Source: [Mycobacterium] fortunisiensis
GTDB lineage: Bacteria > Actinomycetota > Actinomycetes > Mycobacteriales > Mycobacteriaceae
DNA: 64,000 nucleotides
Direction of reading: 5' to 3'
NCBI RefSeq assembly: GCF_019050325.1
Contig: NZ_VOMB01000020.1
Coordinates: forward strand, 488,497-552,496
Below the pieces are notes generated by a model. The model saw nothing but the letters and a program-made list of their open reading frames with translations, was not told the origin of the DNA and did not search any database. Every line of letters starts with the position of its first letter. Positions within the stretch are counted from its first letter, which is position 1. This document shows positions 44,304 to 53,761 of this stretch, one piece after another. A program made the translations under genes and the position numbers.

Positions 44304-45907
44304 GGTTGGTCCTTTTTCGCCGGGGGTTTCTTTGCCGCTGCCTTTTTCGCCGGTGCCTTCTTGACCGGTGCCTTCTTCGCCGCACGGCGCGGTGCGGGTT
44401 TCTGGGCCGGGGCGGTTTCGGTGTAGATGTCGAAGGTCGGCAGCTCGTCGTGCGGCCAGGTTTTCAAGGTGTCGAGATAGATCTGGCGGACCGCGTCGAT
44501 GCGGTCGGACAGGTTGTCGACGGTCCAGTCCCCCACCGGGATCGGCGGATAGACCGCGACGTCCACCGTGCCCGGGTTGAATGTGCTCGAATCACGGGCC
44601 GCGACCACCTCGGCGTTACGGATCACGATGGGCACGATCGGGATACCGGCGGCCATCGCAATCCGGAAGGGCCCCTTCTTGAACGGGCCCACCTCGGTGG
44701 TGTCCAGGCGGGTGCCTTCGGGCGCGATCAGGATCGACAAGCCTTTGCGGGCCAGCTCTTCCACCTTGTGCAGGCTTTCGACGGCCTTCTCGGGGTCGTC
44801 GCGGTCGATGAATGCGGCGTCCATCACCTTGCCCAGTGGCCCCATCAACGGGTTGCGCTCCAACTCCTTCTTGCCGACGCCGGTGAAATCGACGCCGACC
44901 AGCCGGCCGGCAATCATCGGATCAGCCTGGTTGCGGTGATTGAAGATGAACACCGCGGGACGCTGCGCCGTGAGGTTTTCCTGCCCGAGGATGTTGAGCT
45001 CGATGCCGGTGGTGAGCATCAGCAGCTTGCTCCAGTTCGAGGTGAAGAAGTTGACCCCGGTGCGCTTGTTGCGGGTCAACAGTCCCAGCCCGATCGCGCC
45101 GGCCGCGACGGTGGGAATGGTGGCCAGGCTGGCCAAGGTGCGCAGTTGCGCGACCGGACTGCTGCCGCTGCGACTGCGGAACTTCAGTACCGGCCAACCG
45201 CGTTTGGCGGCCACCGCGGCGAGCTTGCCGCCGGGATTGGTCGGCCGGGGATGGCCCACCAGATACATCAGGGCGACGTCTTCGTCACCGTCGGCGTAGA
45301 AATAGCTCTTCGACAGGTCCACGCCGTGGGCTTCCGAGAACCGCTGCACCGCACGCGCTTTGCCGGCACCCCAGATCACCGGCCGGGCGACTTCCCCGGT
45401 GATCAGGCCGTCGGCGTCGGTCTCGAACTTGTTGCACAGCACGTTGTCGATGCCGAGAAAGCGCGCCACCGGCTCCACCTGCACCGTCAGCGCAGAGGAA
45501 CTGAGCACCACGGTGTGGCCACGGGCCAGGTGCGCGCGCACCATCGCGCGCATCTCGGGGTACATGCGGCCCTGCACATGCTGGACGAACAGCCGTTCAC
45601 CCAGCTCATCGAGGTCGCTGAGCGAATTGCCGCGCAGCATCCGGGCGCCCTTGCCGATCAGGTCCTCGAACTCCGAACGCCCCAGCTGGTGGTTGAGCCC
45701 GGCTTGCACCATGCCGATGAACTCCCCGACACCCATCTGACCGCGGCGCAACCGGTCCCGGGTCATGATGACGCCGGTGAAGCCGGCCACCAGGGTGCCG
45801 TCCAGGTCGAAGAACGCGCCGACCTCCGGGCCCTGCGGGCTGCCTTCGATCTCGGCCAGAGTGCCCGGCAACCGCATCTGCCGCGGGTTGGCTTCCCCCG
45901 GACTCAT
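44300..45907 (-). CDS. plsC: PlsC-type bifunctional HAD phosphatase / 1-acylglycerol-3-phosphate acyltransferase
   Basis: 535 residues with two domains. N-terminal HAD-IB phosphatase: GAFFDLDGTLVAGF, SSSALTVQVEP and SYFYADGDEDVALMYLVG. C-terminal PlsC acyltransferase: FIFNHRNQADPMIAG (HX4D) and LIAPEGTRLDTTEVG. The end is a Lys/Ala repeat region (KKAPVKKAPAKKAAAKK), likely disordered. It could produce phosphatidate and perhaps dephosphorylate it toward diacylglycerol, supplying the neighbouring WS/DGAT enzyme. Start and stop overlap both neighbours by 4 bases. Confidence 0.92.
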   Translation of the reverse strand: MSPGEANPRQMRLPGTLAEIEGSPQGPEVGAFFDLDGTLVAGFTGVIMTRDRLRRGQMGVGEFIGMVQAGLNHQLGRSEFEDLIGKGARMLRGNSLSDLDELGERLFVQHVQGRMYPEMRAMVRAHLARGHTVVLSSSALTVQVEPVARFLGIDNVLCNKFETDADGLITGEVARPVIWGAGKARAVQRFSEAHGVDLSKSYFYADGDEDVALMYLVGHPRPTNPGGKLAAVAAKRGWPVLKFRSRSGSSPVAQLRTLASLATIPTVAAGAIGLGLLTRNKRTGVNFFTSNWSKLLMLTTGIELNILGQENLTAQRPAVFIFNHRNQADPMIAGRLVGVDFTGVGKKELERNPLMGPLGKVMDAAFIDRDDPEKAVESLHKVEELARKGLSILIAPEGTRLDTTEVGPFKKGPFRIAMAAGIPIVPIVIRNAEVVAARDSSTFNPGTVDVAVYPPIPVGDWTVDNLSDRIDAVRQIYLDTLKTWPHDELPTFDIYTETAPAQKPAPRRAAKKAPVKKAPAKKAAAKKPPAKKDQP

Positions 45908-47373
45908 TGTGGGACACCCCGATTCGTCTCGACGTCGTCGAGCCTGAACGAGGCCGGGGCAGCGCGGCCGTCACCGCCGAGGGCCAGCACCTCGTCGAAA
46001 CCCTCAAGCAGGCACCGGGCGAACAGCTGCCCGTCGGTGATGGCGGCCCGGTCGTAGCGGGTGGTGATCGTGATGTAGCCGCCCCGCGAGATGAGCACCA
46101 CCATGATCGCCACCCCCGGCAACGGACCGATGCCGTAGTGCCGCAGGATCTTCGCCCCGGCGATGAAGGTGTCACCGGGGAACACCGGCACATTGCTGGC
46201 CTGCACATCGGAGTTCACCACCGAGCCCGCCATCGATTCCAGGAACGTGTCGGGCAGCAGGCTCAGCACCGGCGCGATCAAGCCCACCACGTCGATGGCG
46301 CGCTCTTCGCGCCTGCTGGTCATCTGCGACCGCACGGCCTTGATCCGGGTCGCCGGGTCGACGATGCCGACCGGGGCGGCCAGGTTGATCCCGGCGAAGC
46401 GGTTGCCGCCGGCCGGGTCGTCCTCGGACCGCAGGTTCACCGGGACCGCCATGGGCAATGTGTCGAGCGGTATCCCCATGGCGTCGTGGTAGCGACGCAG
46501 AGCGCCACACAGGCCGGCCAGATAGGCGTCGTTGATCGAACCGCCGGCCGCCTTGGCCGCGGCGCGGAAATCGCCGAACGGGATGTCGATCGCCTCGGTG
46601 CGGGTCGACAGGCTTCGACGTCGCAGCAGGGGCGAGGGTTCGGCGGCCTGGCCCATCACCCGAGCCCCGGACATCGCGTAGTCGACCACCCCGCCGACCG
46701 CCGAGACCGGGTCACGTACCACCTTGCCGGCGGCGCGCGCGGCCTGACCGAGTGCGCCGAGCACGCCCCCGGCGATCGAACCGGGCAAGCGGTTGATGCC
46801 TTGGCGCATCAGGTCATTCGGAGACAGGTCCTGTGGGATCGGCAGCGGGGGCGTGGCGGTGGGTTCCGGGTCTCGCTCGAGGTCGTAGATGCTGGAGAAC
46901 ATCTCCACCAGCCCGACCCCGTCGGTCACCGCGTGGCTCAGATGCAGGATCGTGGCGGCTTTCCCGTCGGCCAGGCCTTCGACGAGCGTCGCGCTCCACA
47001 GCGGGCGCGAGATATCCAGCGGCGACTGCAGCGCCACCTCGGCCAGATCGAACACCTGCCGCAGCGTGCCCGGTTCGGGAACCCGCATCCGCCGCACGTG
47101 ATAGTCGAGGTTGAAGTCGGGGTCGACGACCCATCGCGGTGCCGCCGTCGGCAACGTCGGCATGACCACCTTCTGCCGCAACCGCAGGACCTTGCGCGAC
47201 GCGTTCTCCATCTTGGTGCGGAATCGCTCCCAGTCCGGCGTGGTGTCGAGGATCTCCACGCCCATGATCCCGGACCGGGTGCGCGGATTCGCCTCCCCGC
47301 GATGCAACAGCTGATCGACGGCGCTCAGCTCCTCGGGCAGTCCGGCCGCATCCACCTCCGGCACGTCGCTCAT
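45904..47373 (-). CDS. Wax ester synthase / diacylglycerol acyltransferase (WS/DGAT) family
   Basis: 489 residues. The acyltransferase core is ATILHLSHAVTDGVGLVEMF, where the canonical HHxxxDG appears as SHAVTDG, so the first His is replaced by Ser. Later signatures DAYLAGLCGALRRYHD, VPVNLRSEDD, NRFAGINLAAPV and SNVPVFPGDTFIAGA are intact. This family makes storage triacylglycerol and wax esters. The second His is the catalytic one in the family, so activity is still possible. ATG 47373 is chosen; a longer frame to 47418 has no ribosome site. Equivalent to Rv2484c by position. Confidence 0.85.
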   Translation of the reverse strand: MSDVPEVDAAGLPEELSAVDQLLHRGEANPRTRSGIMGVEILDTTPDWERFRTKMENASRKVLRLRQKVVMPTLPTAAPRWVVDPDFNLDYHVRRMRVPEPGTLRQVFDLAEVALQSPLDISRPLWSATLVEGLADGKAATILHLSHAVTDGVGLVEMFSSIYDLERDPEPTATPPLPIPQDLSPNDLMRQGINRLPGSIAGGVLGALGQAARAAGKVVRDPVSAVGGVVDYAMSGARVMGQAAEPSPLLRRRSLSTRTEAIDIPFGDFRAAAKAAGGSINDAYLAGLCGALRRYHDAMGIPLDTLPMAVPVNLRSEDDPAGGNRFAGINLAAPVGIVDPATRIKAVRSQMTSRREERAIDVVGLIAPVLSLLPDTFLESMAGSVVNSDVQASNVPVFPGDTFIAGAKILRHYGIGPLPGVAIMVVLISRGGYITITTRYDRAAITDGQLFARCLLEGFDEVLALGGDGRAAPASFRLDDVETNRGVPQ

Positions 47374-47508
47374 AACGTGGTACCTCTCCCCTCCCCTGGC
47401 CACCAGTGTGGCGTCCACGCTAGTCCGCCTCCGACCCCTCGGGTCGACTTTGCCGGTGACACGGTTTGCGTGGTGTCGGGCACAGGCACGATAGACTCTG
47501 CGGGCCTT

Positions 47509-47581
47509 GCCTCCGTAGCTCAGCGGATAGAGCAGCCGCCTTCTAAGCGGTTGGTCGCAGGTTCGATCCCTGCCGGGGGCG
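47509..47581 (+). tRNA. tRNA-Arg (UCU)
   Basis: Acceptor stem GCCTCCG/CGGGGGC (one wobble), D-arm AGCTCAGCGGATAGAGC, anticodon stem GCCGC/GCGGT around loop CTTCTAA with anticodon TCT, T-arm CAGGTTCGATCCCTG. CCA is not encoded. It marks the end of the region with M. tuberculosis-like gene order. Confidence 0.95.
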
Positions 47582-47817
47582 CTTTTCTGCGGGTATTACG
47601 TCGGGCGATGTTTGACGTTTCACCGCCGGATACCCGAAAGTGCCGACGGGCCAGAGGCTTCCACGCAACCGGCGACGATCACCGCCGGTGCGCACCGCCC
47701 CGGGTGGCGGACGCCGAAGGTTCTCGGGCCGAAGTTTGACGACCGAAGATCGACCTGTGTCGCCCCGATAGGCATTAATGTCTGTCTGTCCTGGTAAACC
47801 GACCCTTCGGAGACGGC

Positions 47818-48306
47818 ATGAGCAGCTATCGGACAGTACTCGTCGGAACCGACGGATCGGATTCGTCGTTGCGCGCGGTCGACCGCGCTGCGGCGCTCGC
47901 CGCACAGGAGAACGCCAAGCTCCTCGTCGCGAGCGCCTACCAGCCCGTGGTCGAGAAGGGTGGCTGGTCGCGGCCACCGTCACATGACCACGTGGTGGAC
48001 ACCCGCGCTGCCGACACCCTCAAGAGCGAGGGCTACAAGATGCACGGCGCGGCGCCGGTCTACGAGATCCTGCAGGTGGCCCGCGACCGGGCCAAGGCCG
48101 CCGGCGCCACCGACATCGCCGAGCGTGCGGTCGAAGGCGCCCCGGTCGATGCCCTGGTGAAGCTGGCCAAAGAGGTCGACGCGGATCTGATCGTCGTCGG
48201 CGACATCGGGCTGGACTCCGTCGCCGGGCGCCTGCTGGGCTCCGTGCCCGCCACCATCGCCCGCCGGGTCAAGATCGACATCCTCATCGTTCACACGGCG
48301 GACTGA
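47818..48306 (+). CDS. Universal stress protein, Rv1636-like (cAMP/ATP-binding type)
   Basis: A 162-residue single-domain Usp. It opens YRTVLVGTDGSDSSLRAVDRAA and has the nucleotide loop VVGDIGLDSVAGRLLGSVPATI (G-x2-G-x9-GS). The segments SYKM-like EGYKMHGAAPVYEIL and AERAVEGAPVDALVKLAKE align well with M. tuberculosis Rv1636, a cytosolic Usp that binds cAMP with high affinity. A cAMP-sequestering role here is inferred from that similarity. GGAG precedes the ATG. Convergent with mbtM, one base apart. Confidence 0.87.
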   Translation: MSSYRTVLVGTDGSDSSLRAVDRAAALAAQENAKLLVASAYQPVVEKGGWSRPPSHDHVVDTRAADTLKSEGYKMHGAAPVYEILQVARDRAKAAGATDIAERAVEGAPVDALVKLAKEVDADLIVVGDIGLDSVAGRLLGSVPATIARRVKIDILIVHTAD

Positions 48307-48307
48307 G

Positions 48308-49870
48308 CTATCGCGCAGCCTCGAGTCGACGGCGCACCTCGAGCCGCCTGAGCTTGCCCGACGAGGTGCGGGGCAACGATCCCGGCTCCACCAGCACCAC
48401 GTCGGCCGGGGTCACGCCGCAGACCGTCACGATCCGCCGGATCACCGCGCTGCGGGTGGTGTCCTGCTCGGCGCCGACGAACTCCGCGGCCACCAGCAAC
48501 CGCTCTTGCGCGGCACCGGACTCGGTGCCCACCGCCACGACGGCTCCTTCGCGCACGCCGTCGACTTCCCCGGCGACCTGCTCGATCTCGGTGGGGAAAA
48601 TGTTGCGCCCGGCGATGGTGATCAGCTCCTTGGAGCGCCCGCAGATCACCAGCGCGCCGTCGACCAGGTAGCCGATGTCGCCGGTGGCAAACCACTGGCC
48701 ACCGCTGCGGGCATCGACGGGCTCGTCTCCCAGATATGACGTCATCATCGACGAGCCCCGGATCTCGACCTCGCCGGACGTGCCGGTGTCATCATGTGCC
48801 GACGGGACGATCCGGACCTCCATGCCCGACAACGGCGTGCCCAGCAGCGCATAGCTGCGGTCGGTCTCCCCGGTCGGGGTGTCGACCCGCAGACCTTCCC
48901 CGGGCGCGGGGATGGTCACCGCACAGGTCGACTCGGCCATGCCGTAGGCGGGCGACATCGCGCCGGGGTCGAAGCCGAATTTTCCCATGGCACTGGCGAA
49001 TCGAGCCACACCTGCGCAGTCGACGGGTTCGCCGCCGTTGATCGCGATCCGCAGTGCGCCGAGATCGACGTCGGAGACCCGGTTGGCGAATCGGCCGAGC
49101 ACCGAGTAGCCGAAGTTCGGTCCGGCCGTCAGCGTCGCCCGGGATTCGGAGAGCCAGTCGGCCCACCGCAGCGGCGCGGCGGAGAACGCACCGGTGGGCG
49201 CCAGCCACAGTGCTCCGCCGGCCATCGTGGTCGCCATCACCATCGCCAGGCCCATGTCGTGGTAGATCGGCAGCCAGGAACATCCAACGTCGTTGCGGTT
49301 CAAGGACAGTCGCTCGGAGATCGCCATCACGTTGTTGAGTACCGCCTCCGGCGAAAGGACGGCCGTGCGCGGTGCACCGGTGGACCCGGCAGTGCCCTGC
49401 AGAATGGCGACGTCGGCATCGTCCGGGTACTGCAGGTGCGTCGATGTCGTGGAGCGGGCGGCGTCCCCGAGGTCACACACCAGGAGCGGCGAGTCGGCCT
49501 CCTGCAGCAACTGCAGGATGCTGCCGTAGCTGAACACCGTGGTCACACCGATACCGGCGAACCGCGACAGGGTGGCCTGCGCCCACTCGGACGGCTCCGC
49601 CCCGCGTTGCGGGCGCGGCAGGATCGACACGCCGGCACCGGCCAGCCAGGACCCCTGGATCGCGGCGATCAGTTCGATCGTCGGTTCACCGACCAGTCCT
49701 ACCGCGCCGGGTGTGTCCCGGCTCAACAGGAATGCGGCGATCCGCTCGGCGATCCCATGCACTTCGGGCCATGGACGTCGCTGCCAGGTGTCGGTGTCGC
49801 GGTCCAGCACCCGCAGGTCGTGGGGTGAGCTCGTCATCACCTCACTGAACGCGCCGGCGAGCGGGTTCAT
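48308..49870 (-). CDS. mbtM: MbtM (FadD33-like), fatty-acyl-AMP ligase of mycobactin synthesis
   Basis: A 520-residue adenylating enzyme that activates a long-chain fatty acid and loads it on the carrier protein MbtL for attachment to mycobactin. Motifs: P-loop LQGTAGSTGAPRTAVLS, WLPIYHDMGLA, NGGEPVDCAG, AYGMAESTCAVT, WFATGDIGYL, and the C-terminal SLPRTSSGKLRRL with the catalytic Lys. The N-terminus (RVLDRDTDTWQRRPWPEVHGI, VGLVGEPTIELIAAIQGSW) is specifically MbtM-like. Coupled by a 4-base overlap to a truncated mbtL and preceded by an IdeR-type iron box, both supporting a mycobactin role. Confidence 0.88.
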   Translation of the reverse strand: MNPLAGAFSEVMTSSPHDLRVLDRDTDTWQRRPWPEVHGIAERIAAFLLSRDTPGAVGLVGEPTIELIAAIQGSWLAGAGVSILPRPQRGAEPSEWAQATLSRFAGIGVTTVFSYGSILQLLQEADSPLLVCDLGDAARSTTSTHLQYPDDADVAILQGTAGSTGAPRTAVLSPEAVLNNVMAISERLSLNRNDVGCSWLPIYHDMGLAMVMATTMAGGALWLAPTGAFSAAPLRWADWLSESRATLTAGPNFGYSVLGRFANRVSDVDLGALRIAINGGEPVDCAGVARFASAMGKFGFDPGAMSPAYGMAESTCAVTIPAPGEGLRVDTPTGETDRSYALLGTPLSGMEVRIVPSAHDDTGTSGEVEIRGSSMMTSYLGDEPVDARSGGQWFATGDIGYLVDGALVICGRSKELITIAGRNIFPTEIEQVAGEVDGVREGAVVAVGTESGAAQERLLVAAEFVGAEQDTTRSAVIRRIVTVCGVTPADVVLVEPGSLPRTSSGKLRRLEVRRRLEAAR

Positions 49871-50031
49871 GCGGCGCCCCTCTGGTCGAATGAGACCGAA
49901 TCCATCCCCAGGTCGTCCACCAGACGTGTGCCGGCAGTGAGGGATTGGCAGGGCAATTCGAGGTCGTCGCGCAGGATGGCGGCCAGCCCGTCGGTCACGA
50001 CGGGCGGCGTGGATGTGTTGGAAACGGTCAT
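49867..50031 (-). pseudogene. mbtL: MbtL acyl carrier protein, truncated
   Basis: 54 codons from ATG 50031: the N-terminal half of an acyl carrier protein (GLAAILRDDLELPCQSLTAG, TRLVDDLGMDSVSF), with the phosphopantetheine Ser in GMDSVSF (S45). Just past it the sequence ends FDQRGAA, its stop overlapping the mbtM ATG. A complete MbtL has about 80 residues, with helices III and IV after the Ser. There is no room for them: mbtM's conserved N-terminus begins at once, and no other frame supplies them. This looks like an internal deletion of roughly 100 or more bases that retained the junction with mbtM. The short product could still be made and could couple mbtM translation. Confidence 0.72.
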
Positions 50032-50365
50032 AAGTGATTCACCGGCTGGTCGTCACCGACCAGCCCTACCTTTCGTTTCGGCGGTGTCGACGCTGATCGC
50101 GTGGCACATCAGTTCCCTTGTGCCACAACACCTCTTCGGGCGTCACGCGCCACCTTCGTGTGCGCCGCGCTCGGATCCGCAGCCTGGATCGATCAGCGCG
50201 GTGAGCCTAACCAAAACTTTTTCGGTGATGGGACGTCCCTTTCGGTACATCCTTCCCGACTTCGGGACGTCCCCATGCCAATCCACACCGGTCGGCGAAT
50301 CATCCACCGGCACAGCCAGGGTCGCTGTAGTCGCATTTCCTCAGCGTTTAGACGACACAGCCAAT
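50032..50365. other. Region between pyc and the mbtL-mbtM pair
   Basis: 334 bases without a gene. It carries the IdeR-type box at 50197-50215 in an A/T-rich patch (CCAAAACTTTTTCGG) and otherwise no clear feature; a CTGGTCGTCACCGACCAG-like dyad at 50045-50063 lies just upstream of the mbtL start and may affect its translation. Confidence 0.5.
50197..50215 (-). promoter_or_regulatory. Putative IdeR iron box
   Basis: The minus-strand 19-mer TTTGGTTAGGCTCACCGCG agrees with the IdeR consensus TTAGGTTAGGCTAACCTAA at 14 of 19 positions, including the whole core GGTTAGGCT. It stands 166 bases upstream of the mbtL start. Iron repression of mbtL-mbtM would be expected. Confidence 0.65.
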
Positions 50366-53300
50366 TCAGCCGATGACGACGAGAAGGTCACCACCTTCCA
50401 CCTGAGCGGTCTGCGCCACTGCAACCCGGGTGACGTTGCCCGATGCCGGTGCAGTGATCGCCGCTTCCATCTTCATCGCCTCGATGGTGCCGATGACTTG
50501 ACCGGCTTCCACCGCATCGCCCTCGGCGGCGGTGACCACGACCACCCCGGCAAATGGGGCGCCGATGTGGGCGGGGTTGGTACGGTCGGCTTTCTCTGCG
50601 ACGGGGATCTCGCTGGCAATACTGCTATCGCGCACCACAATCGGGCGGAGTTGCCCGTTGAGGATGCACATCACGGTGCGCATCCCGCGTTCGTCGGGCT
50701 CCGAGATCGCCTCGAGACCGATCAGCAACTCCACCCCGGGCTCCAGAGTGACCCGATGCTCTTCGCCGTGGCGCAGACCATAGAAGAACTGGTTGGCGCT
50801 CAGCCGCGACGTGTCCCCGTACTCGTCGCGATGCGCCTCGAATTCTGCGGCAGGGCCGGGAAACAGCAGCCGGTTCAGGGTGGCCTGGCGCTTGGGGCCT
50901 GGCGAGTCCAGCAATACTTCGTCCTCGGCGGACAACTCCGCTGTCCGCCGAGGGCGGCCGCGCCCCTCAAGCGCCTTGGTACGCAAGGGTTCCGGCCAGC
51001 CACCGGCCGGTTCGCCGAGCTCACCGCACAGGAAGCCGATGACACTGTCGGGAATGTCATATCGCGCCGGGTCCGCAGCGAAATCCTCGGCGGCGATACC
51101 TGCCCCGACCATGGCCAGGGCCAGATCCCCCACCACCTTGCTCGACGGGGTGACCTTGACCAGCCGGCCCAGCATCCGGTCGGCAGCAGCGTAGTTCGCC
51201 TCGATGTCCTCGAAACGGTCGCCCAGGCCCAACGCCTGGGCCTGCTGACGCAGGTTGCTCAACTGGCCGCCGGGGATCTCGTGGGTGTAGACCCGCCCGG
51301 TCGGAGAAACGGCACCAGACGTCGCGACGTCGAATGGCGCATAGACGCGGCGCAGCGCCTCCCAGTACGGCTCGAGGTCACAGACTGCCTCCAGCGACAG
51401 CCCGGTGTCGAAGCGGCTGTGCGCGGCCGCCGCCACGATCGAGGACAGCGAAGGCTGACTCGTGGTGCCGGCCAAGGGAGCTGCCGCCCCGTCGACGGCA
51501 TCCGCGCCTGCGTGCCAGGCCGCGACGTAGGTGGCCAGTTGTCCGCCGGGGGTGTCATGGGTGTGCACGTGCACCGGAAGGTCGAACCGTGACTTCAGCG
51601 CCGACACCAGCGTGGCGGCGGCCGACGCCCGCAGCAGGCCCGCCATGTCTTTGATCGCCAGCACATGCGCACCGGCCTCGACGATCTTCTCGGCCAGCCG
51701 CAGGTAATAGTCCAGCGTGTAGAGACTTTCACCGGGATCGGACAGGTCACCGGTGTAGGACATCGCGACCTCGGCGACGGTGGTGCCGGTGTCGCGGACC
51801 GCGTCGATGGCCGGGCGCATCGAATCGACGTTGTTGAGCGCATCGAAGATACGGAAAATGTCAACACCGGTGGCAGCTGCCTCGTCGACGAACGCACGGG
51901 TGACCGTTTCCGGATATGGCGTGTAGCCCACCGTGTTTCGTCCGCGCAGGAGCATCTGCAGGCAGATGTTGGGCAATGCCTCGCGCAACCCCGCCAACCG
52001 TTCCCAGGGATCTTGTTTGAGGAATCGCAGCGACACATCGTAGGTGGCGCCGCCCCAGCATTCGACGGACAGCAGCTGCGACATCGTCCGGGCCACATAC
52101 GGGGCGACTCGGAGCAGGCCGCTGCTGCGTACCCGGGTGGCCAGCAGCGATTGGTGTGCGTCGCGAAAAGTGGTGTCGGTGACGCCGATTGACTCGCGGT
52201 CGCGCAGCCAGGCGGCGAAACCTTCCGGCCCCAGTTCGGTCAGGCGCTGTTTGGAACCCGCCGGGGCGGGCGCACTCAGATCGCAGGCCGGCAGCTTGTC
52301 CCGGGGATACACCGCCGAGGGACGCGGTCCGTGCGGCTGGTTGACCGTGACATCGGCGAGGTAGTTGAGGATTCGGGTACCGCGATCGGCGCTGGCGCGC
52401 GCGGTGAGCAGCTGTGGGCGCTGCTCGATGAACCCGGTCGTCACCCGACCGGCGAGGAAGTCCGGATCGTCCAAAACCGCGGCGAGGAACGGGATGTTGG
52501 TCGACACCCCGCGAATCCGGAACTCGGCCACCGCCCGCCGTGCCCGCGCCGCGGCCGTCGCGAAGTCCCTGCCCCGGCAGGTGAGCTTGACCAGCATCGA
52601 GTCGAAATGCGCACCCACCTCCGCGCCGAGATGGGTGCCGCCGTCGAGCCGTACGCCGGCGCCACCGGGCGAACGGTACCCGGTGATGCGGCCGGTATCG
52701 GGACGGAAGCCGTTGGCGGGATCCTCGGTGGTGATCCGGCACTGCAAGGAGAAACCACGTGGCGCCGTCAATCCGTGCTGGGAGAGCCCGAGATCGGGCA
52801 GTGACTCTCCGCCGGCGATGCGCAACTGGCTCGACACCAGGTCGACGTCGGTGATCTCCTCGGTCACCGTGTGCTCGACCTGAATCCGGGGATTGCATTC
52901 GATGAACACGTGCCGGCCGCGTTCGTCGAGCAGGAACTCCACCGTGCCGGCGCAGGAATAGCCGATCTGGCGGGCGAACGCGACGGCGTCGGCGCAGATC
53001 CTCTCCCGCAGTGCCGGATCCAGGTTCGGGGCCGGTGCCAGCTCGATGACCTTTTGGTGCCGCCGCTGCAGGCTGCAGTCCCGCTCGAACAGATGCATCA
53101 CGTTGCCGTGGGTGTCGGCGAGAATCTGCACCTCGATGTGCCGGGGGTTGATGACGGCCTGCTCGAGGAACACCGTTGGATCCCCGAAGGCGGACTCGGC
53201 TTCCCGGCTGGCGGCCTCGATCGCGTCGCGCAGATCACCGGGTTCGTCGACCCGGCGCATCCCCCGTCCGCCGCCGCCGGCCACGGCTTTGACGAACACC

Positions 53301-53761
53301 GGAAAGCTCAGCGCTTCGGCCGCGGCCAGCAGTTCGTCCACCGAGCTCGATGGCTCCGACGAAGCCAGCACCGGCAGTCCGGCTGCGCGGGCCGCGGCGA
53401 TGGCGCGGGCTTTGTTGCCGGTCAGCTCCAACACCTCGGCCGACGGCCCGACGAAGGTGATGCCCGCCTGGGCGCAGGCGCGGGCCAATTCGGGATTCTC
53501 CGAGAGGAATCCATATCCGGGGTAGATCGCGTCGGCACCGGATTTCCGGGCAACCCTGATCATCTCGTCGACCGACAGATAGCCGCGGACCGGATGGCCT
53601 GGCTCCCCGATCTGGTAGGACTCGTCGGCCTTCAACCGGTGCTGAGAGTTGCGGTCCTCGTACGGGTAGACAGCCACCGTGGCGAGCCCCCGTTCGTAAG
53701 CCGCGCGAAAGGCGCGGATCGCGATCTCACCCCGGTTGGCGACCAGAACCTTGGAGATCAC
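50366..53761 (-). CDS. pyc: Pyruvate carboxylase
   Basis: An 1131-residue biotin enzyme making oxaloacetate from pyruvate and bicarbonate. Order of domains: biotin carboxylase (VLVANRGEIAIRAFRAA, ATP-grasp loop KAVAGGGGRGMRRV, FIECNPRIQVEHTVTE), carboxyltransferase (VTDTTFRDAHQSLLATRVRS, VHVHTHDTPGG), and C-terminal biotinyl domain (GTIEAMKMEAAI). The GTG start at 53761 overlaps the prpC stop by 4 bases. Linkage to the methylcitrate genes makes sense: that cycle consumes oxaloacetate and yields pyruvate, which this enzyme turns back into oxaloacetate. Confidence 0.94.
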   Translation of the reverse strand: MISKVLVANRGEIAIRAFRAAYERGLATVAVYPYEDRNSQHRLKADESYQIGEPGHPVRGYLSVDEMIRVARKSGADAIYPGYGFLSENPELARACAQAGITFVGPSAEVLELTGNKARAIAAARAAGLPVLASSEPSSSVDELLAAAEALSFPVFVKAVAGGGGRGMRRVDEPGDLRDAIEAASREAESAFGDPTVFLEQAVINPRHIEVQILADTHGNVMHLFERDCSLQRRHQKVIELAPAPNLDPALRERICADAVAFARQIGYSCAGTVEFLLDERGRHVFIECNPRIQVEHTVTEEITDVDLVSSQLRIAGGESLPDLGLSQHGLTAPRGFSLQCRITTEDPANGFRPDTGRITGYRSPGGAGVRLDGGTHLGAEVGAHFDSMLVKLTCRGRDFATAAARARRAVAEFRIRGVSTNIPFLAAVLDDPDFLAGRVTTGFIEQRPQLLTARASADRGTRILNYLADVTVNQPHGPRPSAVYPRDKLPACDLSAPAPAGSKQRLTELGPEGFAAWLRDRESIGVTDTTFRDAHQSLLATRVRSSGLLRVAPYVARTMSQLLSVECWGGATYDVSLRFLKQDPWERLAGLREALPNICLQMLLRGRNTVGYTPYPETVTRAFVDEAAATGVDIFRIFDALNNVDSMRPAIDAVRDTGTTVAEVAMSYTGDLSDPGESLYTLDYYLRLAEKIVEAGAHVLAIKDMAGLLRASAAATLVSALKSRFDLPVHVHTHDTPGGQLATYVAAWHAGADAVDGAAAPLAGTTSQPSLSSIVAAAAHSRFDTGLSLEAVCDLEPYWEALRRVYAPFDVATSGAVSPTGRVYTHEIPGGQLSNLRQQAQALGLGDRFEDIEANYAAADRMLGRLVKVTPSSKVVGDLALAMVGAGIAAEDFAADPARYDIPDSVIGFLCGELGEPAGGWPEPLRTKALEGRGRPRRTAELSAEDEVLLDSPGPKRQATLNRLLFPGPAAEFEAHRDEYGDTSRLSANQFFYGLRHGEEHRVTLEPGVELLIGLEAISEPDERGMRTVMCILNGQLRPIVVRDSSIASEIPVAEKADRTNPAHIGAPFAGVVVVTAAEGDAVEAGQVIGTIEAMKMEAAITAPASGNVTRVAVAQTAQVEGGDLLVVIG

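Noticed and set aside
48308..49870. MbtM gene as an ordinary FadD acyl-CoA ligase
   Set aside because: Motif details, the adjacent acyl-carrier fragment and the iron box favour the mycobactin acyl-AMP ligase.
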